This document shows positions 53,978 to 62,138 of a stretch of 64,000 bases of DNA, in pieces. The position numbers and the translations under genes were made by a program. Under the pieces are notes generated by a model. The model was not told where the DNA came from, searched no databases, and worked only from the letters and a program-made list of their open reading frames with translations. How positions within the stretch are numbered: the first letter of the stretch is position 1; each line of letters starts with the position of its first letter. This DNA is from Mycolicibacterium tusciae JS617 (lineage in GTDB: Bacteria; Actinomycetota; Actinomycetes; Mycobacteriales; Mycobacteriaceae), in the NCBI RefSeq assembly GCF_000243415.2, contig NZ_KI912270.1, positions 4,855,837 to 4,919,836 on the forward strand. The letters are read 5' to 3'.

Positions 53978-54919
53978 ATGCGTATCGGACTGATCGCGAT
54001 CGACGGCTGCTTCGGTTCGGCGGTCGCGTCGGTCATCGACATCGTGCGGGTGGCCGACGGAGCCCGCGGCGATGTCGACCCGCGGATCGACCCGATCGAA
54101 CTCGCCATCCTCGGACCGAAACGGCGAGTGACCACGACGGCATCGATGACCCTGTCGGTGGACCACCCGCTGTCGGAGTCCGGAGAGTTCGACGTGGTCG
54201 TCGTCCCTGCGCTTGGAACCCTCACGGCCGCCGCGACCCACGACGCCCTCCAGAGCCGAGATGCACGTTCGGTCATCGCCTCACTCGGGCGCCTCGACGA
54301 CGCGACCACCCGGATCGCCGCGGCGTGCACCGGCGTGTTCGCCGTCGCCGAGACCGGACGGATGCATCATCGGCGGGCGACGACCAGCTGGTTCCTGGGG
54401 CCGGAGTTCCTGAAGCGCTATCCGACCGTCGCCCTCGATCTCGACACCATGGTCGTGGTCGACGGGAACCTCGTCACCGCCGGCGCCGCGTTCGCCCACA
54501 TCGACCTCGCGCTCTCACTCGTGCGATCGATCAGCCCCGACCTGGCCCAACATGTCGCCAAGCTCCTCATCATCGACGAGCGTCCGTCGCAGGCGGCCTT
54601 CGTCGCCTACGAACATCTCCGGCACGAGGACCCGATCGTCGTCGAGTTCGAACGCTTCGTGCGCGCCCGCCTGGACGAACCGTTCAACGTCGCCTTCGTC
54701 GCGCAGTCGCTCGGCACCAGCCGGCGCACCCTCGAACGACGAGTCCGTGCGGCGCTCAACCTCACTCCGCTCGGCTTCGTCCAACGGCTTCGCATCGAAC
54801 GAGCTCGGCACCTCTCAGCAACCACGGACCTCACCTCCGCCGAGATCGCGCTACGGGTCGGCTACGCGAACGCCGAGACTCTGCGCTCCCTCCTGCGCAG
54901 GGAGCGACGCCGTTCCTGA
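53978..54919 (+). CDS. AraC-family regulator with DJ-1/PfpI-like (GATase1-like) sensor domain
   Basis: 313 residues from ATG 53978. The N-terminal 180 residues follow the FtrA/GlxA-type domain: IAIDGCFGSAVASVIDIVRVA, FDVVVVPALGTL, IAAACTGVFAVAETG with the nucleophile-elbow Cys. The C-terminus has two AraC HTH motifs: VAFVAQSLGTSRRTLERRV and SAEIALRVGYANAETLRSLLRRE. It probably controls the divergent ABM-fold gene. Confidence 0.85.
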   Translation: MRIGLIAIDGCFGSAVASVIDIVRVADGARGDVDPRIDPIELAILGPKRRVTTTASMTLSVDHPLSESGEFDVVVVPALGTLTAAATHDALQSRDARSVIASLGRLDDATTRIAAACTGVFAVAETGRMHHRRATTSWFLGPEFLKRYPTVALDLDTMVVVDGNLVTAGAAFAHIDLALSLVRSISPDLAQHVAKLLIIDERPSQAAFVAYEHLRHEDPIVVEFERFVRARLDEPFNVAFVAQSLGTSRRTLERRVRAALNLTPLGFVQRLRIERARHLSATTDLTSAEIALRVGYANAETLRSLLRRERRRS

Positions 54920-55134
54920 CCTATCGCCATGCCTGTAGCCGGTGTCCTAGCGCTCGGTTGGAACCACCTCTCAGCACGTCGCGTCGACGCTCCTGCGTCG
55001 CCCCTGGACGACCCACTCGACACGCCCGCAGCACAGGCCATGTGACGTGCCCCGGCTTCCCGGACGGTCGGGGTTGGGTGGCTGTGATGTCGCTGCGTTC
55101 TCGTCGAGGGGGTCAGCAGACCCGATCAGGGTCG
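54920..55134. other. Spacer between the AraC gene and the ISL3 remnant
   Basis: No gene is seen. The segment ends in GATTGGGATGAGCC at 55134-55147, the complement of the ISL3 left-end repeat, directly abutting the ISL3 remnant. Confidence 0.5.
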
Positions 55135-55313
55135 ATTGGGATGAGCCGCGAAGGCGGTCAGGTCAGGGCGGCCGAAGCCGGCCGGCGGGGTAGCGTCGGA
55201 CACGTCGAGGTCTTTCGGATGGATGGCGTAGGAACCTCCATCGTCGGGAGACCTCGACGTCTATCTGCGGACCGACGCGCCCGGCCGACCTACACCCTCA
55301 TCTGGGAAGAGCC
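55135..55313 (+). mobile_element. ISL3 remnant forming the right end of the composite element
   Basis: Bases 55148-55313 match 52503-52668 at a constant offset of 2645, with one visible base difference (ATCTGGG against ACCTGGG). An inverted 14-base piece of the opposite IS end precedes it. The transposase gene is missing, so an internal deletion or a nested rearrangement removed the rest. Confidence 0.8.
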
Positions 55314-55853
55314 GCCAAAGCCGTGCTCGTCGAAGAGCCGAAGCAGCAGGTCCTGCATGGCGATCCGGGTCAGCGCGTCGAGCGCGCCGAACGGCTCGTC
55401 GAGTAAGAGCAGGGCTGGCTCGGCGATGAGTGCGCGCGCGAGTGCGGCGCGCTGCGCTTCGCCGCCGGAGAGCGTGAGCGGCCAGACGTCGGCACAACGT
55501 CCGAGGCCGACCTCGTCGAGTACCGCCCGCGCCCGGTGGGCGCCGTGACGGCGCTGCCGCGGATCGGGCAGACCGAGGGCGACGTTGCGTACGACGGAAA
55601 GCCAAGGGACGAGCCGGGACTCCTGGAACGCAAGGGCGAACCGGTCGTCGACCTCGACGGTGCCGCAGTGCTCGTCGGACAGCCCGGCCAGCACCCGCAG
55701 CAGCGTCGACTTGCCCGAACCGCTGCGCCCGACCAGCGCCACGATCTCCCCGTGGTGGATGTCAAGCTCGACGCCGTCGAGGACGATCCGATCACCGAAC
55801 TGCTTGCCGAGCCCCGAGATTCGCGCGACCGTCCGGGTCGCCGCCGCGGTCAC
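55314..55853 (-). pseudogene. Sulfonate ABC transporter ATPase, N-terminal fragment
   Basis: Starts at GTG 55853, overlapping the permease stop by GTGA. Walker [11 protein letters not shown]-loop [13 protein letters not shown], signature [15 protein letters not shown] and Walker [13 protein letters not shown] are all present. The frame then enters the ISL3 end. The H-loop is on the displaced fragment at 51039-51229, so the transporter should be inactive in this strain unless another ATPase substitutes. Confidence 0.9.
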
Positions 55854-56680
55854 GACCGGTTCCAGCGCAGCGCGCGGCGTTCGAACGCGCGCACGATCGA
55901 GTCGGTGAGCAGGCCGAACGCGCCGTAGACGAGCAGGCCGAAGATCACGATGTCGGTGCGGAGAAACTCGCGCGCGTTGTTCACGATGAACCCCAGCCCG
56001 GCACTGGCATTGACCTGCTCGGCCACGATCAGCGACAGCCACGCGATGCCGAGGCTCTGGCGCAGGCCGACCAGGATCTGCGGTAGAGCGCCAGGAATCA
56101 CGATGTCGCGCAGCCGTTCCCACCGCGTCAGCTGCAGCACCTCGGACAGCTCGAGCAGCTTGCCGTCGAGGTGCCTGATTCCGGCGTAGGTGTTCAGGTA
56201 CAGCGGGAACGCGACGCCCAGCCCGATGAGGAACACCTTCGGTTGCTCGTCGATGCCGAACCAGATGATGAAGACTGGGATCAGGCCGAACAGGGGCAAC
56301 GTCCGCAGCATCTGCATCGTCGGGTCGATGACGTACTCGCCGAGTCCGCTAGTCGCGGCGAGAACGCCGAGCACCATCGCGATCGCCGCGCCGAGCGTGA
56401 ATCCGATCAGGACGCGCTGCCCGGACACCAGCAGCGCGTCGACGAGATCCCCGCTGCGGTACACCTCGAGGCCTGCCCGGTAGATCACCGACGGCGCGGG
56501 CAGCACCCGCTCGGACAGCAGTCCGGTGGAACTCGTGACCAGCCAGCCGATCAGCAGGGCGAGCGGGGCGAGCGCACGCAGGAACCCCGGCCGGCGGTAG
56601 AACCGAACGGAGGGACCCAGCGACGTGACGGCGGCCGGCGAGGGTCGCGCGATCGCCTTTCCTCCGATGGCTACTGTCAT
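55850..56680 (-). CDS. Sulfonate ABC transporter permease (SsuC/TauC family)
   Basis: 276 residues, about six membrane segments. The EAA loop is visible as [64 protein letters not shown] is the conserved SsuC stretch. It is the membrane channel for the lipoprotein at 50043-51020. Lies downstream of a dehydrogenase and a disulfide-reductase-like gene on the same strand. Confidence 0.88.
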   Translation of the reverse strand: MTVAIGGKAIARPSPAAVTSLGPSVRFYRRPGFLRALAPLALLIGWLVTSSTGLLSERVLPAPSVIYRAGLEVYRSGDLVDALLVSGQRVLIGFTLGAAIAMVLGVLAATSGLGEYVIDPTMQMLRTLPLFGLIPVFIIWFGIDEQPKVFLIGLGVAFPLYLNTYAGIRHLDGKLLELSEVLQLTRWERLRDIVIPGALPQILVGLRQSLGIAWLSLIVAEQVNASAGLGFIVNNAREFLRTDIVIFGLLVYGAFGLLTDSIVRAFERRALRWNRS

Positions 56681-56717
56681 GTCTCCCGACGGCCTCGTCG
56701 TGCTCGACTCGTTGCCA

Positions 56718-57491
56718 TCACTGTGCGGTCATACCCCCGTCCGCTGTGACAATGGAACCTGTCATGAACCCCGAGTCATCGCTGGACAGGAATAGTGCGA
56801 CGGCGGCGATATCCTCGGTGGTGCCGAGGCGCCCGATTGGGTACTTGGCGATGGTCTTGGCCAGACCGGCCTCGAGGTCTCCGCCGCCGCGGGCGCGAAG
56901 CATCGGCTCCATCAGCGGGGTGAACACGGTGCCTGGGCAGATTGCGTTGACACGGATGCCCTTGGGGGCGCAGTCGATGGCCATCGACCGGGTCAGCGAG
57001 ACGACGGCACCCTTGGCCGCGCAATAGGCGGCGAAGTTGGGCACTGCGACCAGCGCCGCAACAGAGCCCTGGTTGACGATCGAGCCACCACCGGTGGCTT
57101 CCATATGCGGAATAACGGCGCGCGACAATAGGTAGGTGCCCTTTGCGTTGACGTTGAAGCAGCGGTCCCAATCGCTCTCCTCCGCGACGTCGATACTGCC
57201 GGTGCTGTCGACGCCGGCGTTGTTGTACAGCACGTTGATGGCACCCAGTTGCGCTACGGCCTCCTCGACCGCAGCGTTGACCTCTGCGGCGACGGACACG
57301 TTGGCGATTACCGCGATGGCGGTTCCGCCTGTCGAGGCGACGATGTCGGCGGTCTCCTTCGCGGCGTCGGCACTCAAATCCAGAACCGCGACTTTTGCGC
57401 CCTCCGCAGCGAACTGTTGGGCGGCGGCACGTCCGATCCCCGAACCGGCTCCCGATATCAGGGCAATCTTTCCCTGCAAACGACCTGTCAT
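56718..57491 (-). CDS. Short-chain dehydrogenase (second copy), candidate hydroxyalkyl-CoM dehydrogenase
   Basis: 257 residues from ATG 57491. SGAGSGIGRAAA (cofactor), NNAG, and the Ser in NQGSVAAL with YCAAK as catalytic Ser-Tyr-Lys. DLSADAAKE with Asp after the second strand suggests NAD rather than NADP. It follows the CoA-disulfide-reductase-like gene by 68 bases and precedes a sulfonate permease. A second hydroxyalkyl-CoM dehydrogenase would fit the two-enzyme (R and S) logic of propene pathways. This remains inference. Confidence 0.75.
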   Translation of the reverse strand: MTGRLQGKIALISGAGSGIGRAAAQQFAAEGAKVAVLDLSADAAKETADIVASTGGTAIAVIANVSVAAEVNAAVEEAVAQLGAINVLYNNAGVDSTGSIDVAEESDWDRCFNVNAKGTYLLSRAVIPHMEATGGGSIVNQGSVAALVAVPNFAAYCAAKGAVVSLTRSMAIDCAPKGIRVNAICPGTVFTPLMEPMLRARGGGDLEAGLAKTIAKYPIGRLGTTEDIAAVALFLSSDDSGFMTGSIVTADGGMTAQ

Positions 57492-57559
57492 GTCCTGACT
57501 CCTTAAATTGTGAACCTGAGGTGCTAAGTGAGCGTCCGGCTTGATCCGATGTCGCGCGG

Positions 57560-58909
57560 TCATGCCGGGCGCCTCAGACTGGCCGCCTGGGCGGCCAGCA
57601 GAATTGGCTCGTACACCGGCGCGTATGGCGGCGCGTACGACAAGTCGGCGCCCAGCAACGCGTCGATATCAAACCCTGCTTGCAGGGCGATCGCCGCGAC
57701 GTCAATCCGCTTCGCTACGCCATCTCCGGCACCGACCATCTGTGCACCGAGCAGCCGGCCGTCGGGTCGATGAATCAGCCGAACGGTGACCGGGTCGGTC
57801 CCCGGGTAATACTTCGCCCGCGTTTTTCCGACTGCTTGCGTCGCTATCGCTGGGATGCCTTCGGCCTCGGCTTCGGCGAGGGTCAGCCCGGTGCGTGCGA
57901 CGGCGAGATCGAAGACCTTGACCACGGCCGTACCGACGATGCCTGGGAAGGCCGCGTCGCCCCCGGCCGCGTTGGTGCCGGCCACCCGTCCGGTCTTGTT
58001 GGCGGCAGGCCCCAACGGGATGAAAGCGGGGCGGTTGAGGATGAGGTGATGCGGCGCAATGCAGTCCCCCGCCGCGTACACCGAGGGCAGCGAGGTCCGC
58101 ATGTGATCGTCGACCACCAGTGCCTGGGCCGGCCCACACTCAGCGCCTGCCTGCGAGGCCACCGAGGAGCCGGCGCGGACTCCGACTGCGGCGATCATGA
58201 GGTCCACCTCGATAGCGCCACCGTTGGTGGTGATCTGCAGGTGTGAACCGTCATCACGCGCCGACTCGACCCGACAACCCAATCGGACATCCACCCCATG
58301 CCGCAAGAGTTCGGCATGGACCAGCTCGCCAACAGGTGCGTCGAAGTTGGGTAGGACCATCGGCAAAGCTTCGGCCACGATGACCTCGACTCCGCGCGCC
58401 GCGAGCGCCTCGGCCGTCTCCAACCCGATGTAGCCACCTCCGACGATGAGTGCACGCTTCACCCGTCGGTCATCGAGAAGGCGGTGAAGGCGCGTCGCGT
58501 CATCGAGTCGACGTATCGTGAAAATGCGGTCGCTGTCCACCGCAAGCGGCGGCGGGATGATCGGAGCTCCGCCGGTGGCGAACACAAGGCTGTCGTAGGC
58601 CAGCTGGTAGGTGCGGCCGTCCTGCCGCACGTCCAACACTTTGCGTTCGGCATCCAGCGCCGTCACCTCGGTGTTGAACTTCACGTCGATGCGACGCTTG
58701 TCTCGAAAGAACTCGGGGCTGTAGGCAAACAACTCGTCAGAGTCGGTGATGACGTCGGCCAGGTAGTAGGGCAATCCACACAGGCCATAGGCAGCGTGAG
58801 CACCTGCCTCCACGACCACGATGTCGAGCTGCGCGTTTACCCGGCGGGCCGCGGAGGCTGCCGACATTCCGGCAGCTCCACCCCCGATCACAACGAGTCG
58901 GTTATGCAC
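57560..58909 (-). CDS. CoA-disulfide reductase-like flavoprotein
   Basis: 449 residues from GTG 58909, with AAGGAGGG just upstream. FAD motif VVIGGGAAGMSAAS, single active Cys in YGLCGLPYYLAD (CoADR/NADH oxidase type, no CxxxxC), NAD motif LIVGGGYIGLETAEALAARG, and a C-terminal dimer domain with KVFDLAVARTGLT and YAPVYEPI. CoADRs reduce CoA disulfide through a Cys-CoA mixed disulfide. Next to CoM biosynthesis, CoM disulfide or CoM-CoA disulfide is a plausible substrate. Divergent from the phosphosulfolactate synthase gene, sharing a 175-base promoter gap. Confidence 0.85.
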   Translation of the reverse strand: MHNRLVVIGGGAAGMSAASAARRVNAQLDIVVVEAGAHAAYGLCGLPYYLADVITDSDELFAYSPEFFRDKRRIDVKFNTEVTALDAERKVLDVRQDGRTYQLAYDSLVFATGGAPIIPPPLAVDSDRIFTIRRLDDATRLHRLLDDRRVKRALIVGGGYIGLETAEALAARGVEVIVAEALPMVLPNFDAPVGELVHAELLRHGVDVRLGCRVESARDDGSHLQITTNGGAIEVDLMIAAVGVRAGSSVASQAGAECGPAQALVVDDHMRTSLPSVYAAGDCIAPHHLILNRPAFIPLGPAANKTGRVAGTNAAGGDAAFPGIVGTAVVKVFDLAVARTGLTLAEAEAEGIPAIATQAVGKTRAKYYPGTDPVTVRLIHRPDGRLLGAQMVGAGDGVAKRIDVAAIALQAGFDIDALLGADLSYAPPYAPVYEPILLAAQAASLRRPA

Positions 58910-59084
58910 CTGATGCCCTCCTTGACACCACAGACCGTAGGCTCCCGCAGCACTGTCTCTCCATGTCCTCGCAGGTCCAACTCGAGCCGATTGTTGGTAC
59001 AACACGGACAAAGACGCTGTGGGCCAGTGAATCTAGCCTGAGTGGTGAGCACCACATCGACACTCGCTGCGGAAGGACACAACT

Positions 59085-59858
59085 GTGTGGGACACCCCAT
59101 GTTTTCTCGATTTGCCTGCGCGGCAGAGCAAACCGCGCAAGACGGGCATCACGCATGTCCTGGACACCGGTGTGCCGACCGCAACGTTAGAAGCCGTGTT
59201 GGCCGAAACCGGCCATCTCATCGACATCGTGAAGATCGGCTGGGGCACTGCCTACATCGACTCAGGAATCAAGTCTCGTGTCGCGCTGTGTCATAGCCAT
59301 GGGGTTATCAGTTGTCTTGGGGGCACCTTGCTGGAGCTCTGCGAAGCACAGGGCAGAATCGAGGAGCTTCGCCTGTGGGCCAACACTATTGGCATCGACG
59401 CGGTCGAGATCTCCAACGGTATGCAGAGGATGAGTCCCGCGCGAAAAAGCTCCCTGGTGGCGCAGTTCGCCGAAGAGTTCACCGTGCTCGCAGAGACCGG
59501 AGCCAAGGACGGCCGGGTGCCGGTGGTCCCAAACCAGTGGATCTCAGAGATGCTCGCCGACCTGGACGCTGGTGCCGCGTACGTCATCGCCGAGGGAAGA
59601 GAGTCGGGAACGGTCGGGCTCTACCACGCCGACGGCTCAGTCAGAACAGACCTGCTCGATTCAATCGCGGAGCTAGACACCGGCCGGGTGATATTCGAGG
59701 CCCCGCGCAAGGCGCAACAGAGTGAGTTGGTGGGGCGATTCGGCGCCGACGTGAACATCGGCAACGTCGCCATCAGCGACATCTTGGCGTTGGAGACGCT
59801 GCGCCTGGGTTTACGCGCCGATACCGCGCGACAATTCGACATATTGCGCCCTCGATGA
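59085..59858 (+). CDS. comA: Phosphosulfolactate synthase (first enzyme of coenzyme M biosynthesis)
   Basis: 257 residues from GTG 59085 with GGAAGGA eight bases upstream. ComA pattern: KTGITHVLDTGVP, IDIVKIGWGTAYIDSG, GVISCLGGTLLELCEAQG, AVEISNGMQRM, YVIAEGRESG, IFEAPRKAQQSELVGRFGADVNIGNV. The enzyme adds sulfite to phosphoenolpyruvate. It corresponds to XcbB1 of Xanthobacter. First gene of a tightly overlapping operon. Confidence 0.93.
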   Translation: MWDTPCFLDLPARQSKPRKTGITHVLDTGVPTATLEAVLAETGHLIDIVKIGWGTAYIDSGIKSRVALCHSHGVISCLGGTLLELCEAQGRIEELRLWANTIGIDAVEISNGMQRMSPARKSSLVAQFAEEFTVLAETGAKDGRVPVVPNQWISEMLADLDAGAAYVIAEGRESGTVGLYHADGSVRTDLLDSIAELDTGRVIFEAPRKAQQSELVGRFGADVNIGNVAISDILALETLRLGLRADTARQFDILRPR

Positions 59859-60781
59859 TCGATCCGCCCGTCCCCAACGACACCACGCGCCCCTACCGGG
59901 GGTTGTCGGTGCAAGAAGTTGACATCGAACTCACGGAATCAGGCATATCCCGCTACCTGATGGGGCGAGAGGTCTACCGGCGGACGTCGTATCTGGTGCT
60001 TCAGAACAGTGGCCTGGCGGCGCTCGTCGCTGTGCGGCAGGAATCGACGGTGCCGTTGTTCTCACCGGTGATTGAGCTTCGCGTGTTGGCACTGCCTGAG
60101 CGCGTCGCGTTCGTCGACTCGCCCGGCACCGATGTCGGCAACGCCACGGCGCTGGCCCAGGCCGCCGCCGCACACCGCCGTGCGGGCATTCTCGCTTACG
60201 TTGTGCGCGGGTGCTACGAACACATCAACTTCATTTGGGATCCGCGACCGATACCAGTCCATGTTGTCGAAGTGGTGCCACCATGGCCGCCGAAACTCTT
60301 CGCGATGGCTCAGCAAGCGATCGCCTTCGACGAGGACCTCCCGCCCATCGAATTGGTGCTCGATGTCGTCGACATCTCCGACATTGCACGACAGAACCCC
60401 GCACCGAACTACCTGCTGCCATGTCGAGGAGCCGGCACTGAGGTCGACGGGGGCGTCTCCTACCTCGATACCAGACCAGCAGACCGGTTGGACTGGTTGA
60501 TGATCGGATGCGAACGATCACTGGAATTCCATCGCCACTTCTATGGCAACGAACCGCGCCGCATTGACATCTGTCCTCGGCGCCGGGCACGCGGGCCGGC
60601 CGAGCTGACACTCGCGAAATGCTGCCTGATCGAACGAGGGCTGGAGTTAGAACCAGAGGCGGCCGTGGTGCCCTGGGGGTCGAATCTAGACGAAGTCCGC
60701 AGTGCGCTGCGGCATCTGACCGCTGTCACCGACGTGCGTGCCCCTCAGCCCGGGAGGCGGGATGAGCACCAGCCTGTTTGA
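59855..60781 (+). CDS. Unrecognised 308-residue protein in the CoM biosynthesis operon
   Basis: ATGA overlap with the phosphosulfolactate synthase gene and a 20-base overlap with the lyase gene, so it is translationally embedded. No signal peptide or membrane segment. The C-terminal half has several Cys/His groups: YLLPCRGAG, GCERSLEFHRHFYG, DICPRR, LAKCCLIERG, which could form a metal site. The N-terminal half is alpha/beta (YLVLQNSGLAALVAVRQ; AVVRG-like turns). I cannot name its family; no described step of the bacterial CoM pathway is assigned to it here. A decarboxylation or sulfur-transfer role is a guess. Confidence 0.8.
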   Translation: MIDPPVPNDTTRPYRGLSVQEVDIELTESGISRYLMGREVYRRTSYLVLQNSGLAALVAVRQESTVPLFSPVIELRVLALPERVAFVDSPGTDVGNATALAQAAAAHRRAGILAYVVRGCYEHINFIWDPRPIPVHVVEVVPPWPPKLFAMAQQAIAFDEDLPPIELVLDVVDISDIARQNPAPNYLLPCRGAGTEVDGGVSYLDTRPADRLDWLMIGCERSLEFHRHFYGNEPRRIDICPRRRARGPAELTLAKCCLIERGLELEPEAAVVPWGSNLDEVRSALRHLTAVTDVRAPQPGRRDEHQPV

Positions 60782-62138
60782 TTCGGTCCTCTATCGGCAC
60801 CTGTGGGGCACCGACGAGGTTCGTGAGCTGCTCGACGAAAGCCGCAAGCTTCAGGCGTGGCTGGACATCATCGCAGTCTTGGCCGAAGCACAGGCCGAGG
60901 TGGGAATAGTTCCTCAAGACTGCGCGCAGCTGATCCGCGAACACGCCGACGTGTCTTTGCTCGATATCGACGAGGTGGCACACCAGACCCGTGCCACGGG
61001 GCACTCGACGCTGGGCCTCATCCGCTGTCTGCAGCAGGTTCTTCCTGAGCGCGCCCGCGAGTGGGTGTACTTCGGCGCGACCGTTCAGGACATCACCGAC
61101 ACCTGGTTCGCGACGGTCATGCGCAGTATCAGTGACACGGTGGAGCGCGATTTGAGCAGTCTCGAGTCAGAGGCGTTGCGACTGGCCGAACAACATCGTG
61201 ACACGATCATGTGCGGTCGCACTCATGGACAGCCGGGCCTGCCCATCACGTTCGGATTCAAGGCTGCGGTGTGGGCGTCTGAGCTCCGTCGGCACCGAGA
61301 CCGTCTGCGCGAGGGGCGTATCCGCTGGGAGGTCGTCCAACTCGGCGGGGCCCTGGGCACTATGGAGTTCTGGGGTGACTCCGCACTGCCACTTCTGCTG
61401 GCGTTTGCGCAACGTATGAGGTTGTCGGTGCCAGACATTCCGTGGCTTACCGCGCGGGACAGGATCGCCGAATTCGTCACCCTCCTGGCGATGGTGTCGG
61501 CCACCATCGGCAAGATCGGGCAAGAGATCTATCAGCTTCAGCGGCCCGAAATCGGTGAGGTGCACGAACCGCGAACCCCCGGCGTCGTCGGCAGCATCAC
61601 GATGCCGCATAAGATCAACCCGGAGATCTCCGAGCACCTTGTGACGCTCTCACGGCTGGTCAGGGCGAATGCCTCCACGGCGCTGGAATGCATCCTCAGC
61701 GAACACGAGCGCGACGGGAGGTCATGGAAATCCGAGTGGGTGGTGCTACCGGAGGCGTGCCAACTCACCTGTGTTGCGCTGAAATTGGGAATCGACCTGC
61801 TGCGGGGGCTCCACGTCAATGCCCATCGCATGAAGCACAATGTGATCGCCAGAGGCGGATACGTCTTGTCGGCGCCCGCTCTGCGGTTGCTGGCGGGCGC
61901 CGTGGGCAAGCACACCGCCCAGCAGATGATCTACGACGCGACAATGAAGGGTCAGCGCGACCAGTGCACGCTGATCGAGGCGCTGCTGTCCGATAACCGG
62001 GTGCGCAGACACCTCAGCGCAGAGGATCTGGCGACGGTCACCGAAGCTCATAGTGCGCTTGGACTGGCGCCACATTTTGTTGACCGGGTTGTCGGCGCCG
62101 CGGGGCAAGAAGAGCGGAAGAAGGCGGATGACAACTGA
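60762..62138 (+). CDS. Aspartase/fumarase-superfamily lyase (XcbC1-like, phosphosulfolactate to sulfoacrylate)
   Basis: 458 residues from ATG 60762. Superfamily signatures: C1 region CGRTHGQPGLPITFGFK (residues 151-167), C2 region and C3 GSITMPHKINPE (278-289) with the flexible catalytic loop Ser. In Xanthobacter, XcbC1 eliminates phosphate from phosphosulfolactate. The position after a ComA homologue suggests the same role here. Adenylosuccinate or carboxymuconate lyases are family alternatives. Overlaps the next gene by 11 bases. Confidence 0.85.
   Translation: MSTSLFDSVLYRHLWGTDEVRELLDESRKLQAWLDIIAVLAEAQAEVGIVPQDCAQLIREHADVSLLDIDEVAHQTRATGHSTLGLIRCLQQVLPERAREWVYFGATVQDITDTWFATVMRSISDTVERDLSSLESEALRLAEQHRDTIMCGRTHGQPGLPITFGFKAAVWASELRRHRDRLREGRIRWEVVQLGGALGTMEFWGDSALPLLLAFAQRMRLSVPDIPWLTARDRIAEFVTLLAMVSATIGKIGQEIYQLQRPEIGEVHEPRTPGVVGSITMPHKINPEISEHLVTLSRLVRANASTALECILSEHERDGRSWKSEWVVLPEACQLTCVALKLGIDLLRGLHVNAHRMKHNVIARGGYVLSAPALRLLAGAVGKHTAQQMIYDATMKGQRDQCTLIEALLSDNRVRRHLSAEDLATVTEAHSALGLAPHFVDRVVGAAGQEERKKADDN

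Larger units (their letters stand above)
51230..55313. mobile_element. ISL3-bounded composite insertion in the sulfonate transporter ATPase gene
   Basis: An 8-bp duplication GCCAAAGC lies at 51222-51229 and 55314-55321. The outer ends are GGCTCATCCCAATCGGGG and the complement GGCTCTTCCCAGATGAGG. The left end is a complete ISL3 copy and the right end an ISL3 remnant. Between are a tRNA-Thr remnant, a small monooxygenase-fold gene and an AraC-type regulator. The duplication shows the 4.1-kb unit moved as one piece. Confidence 0.85.
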
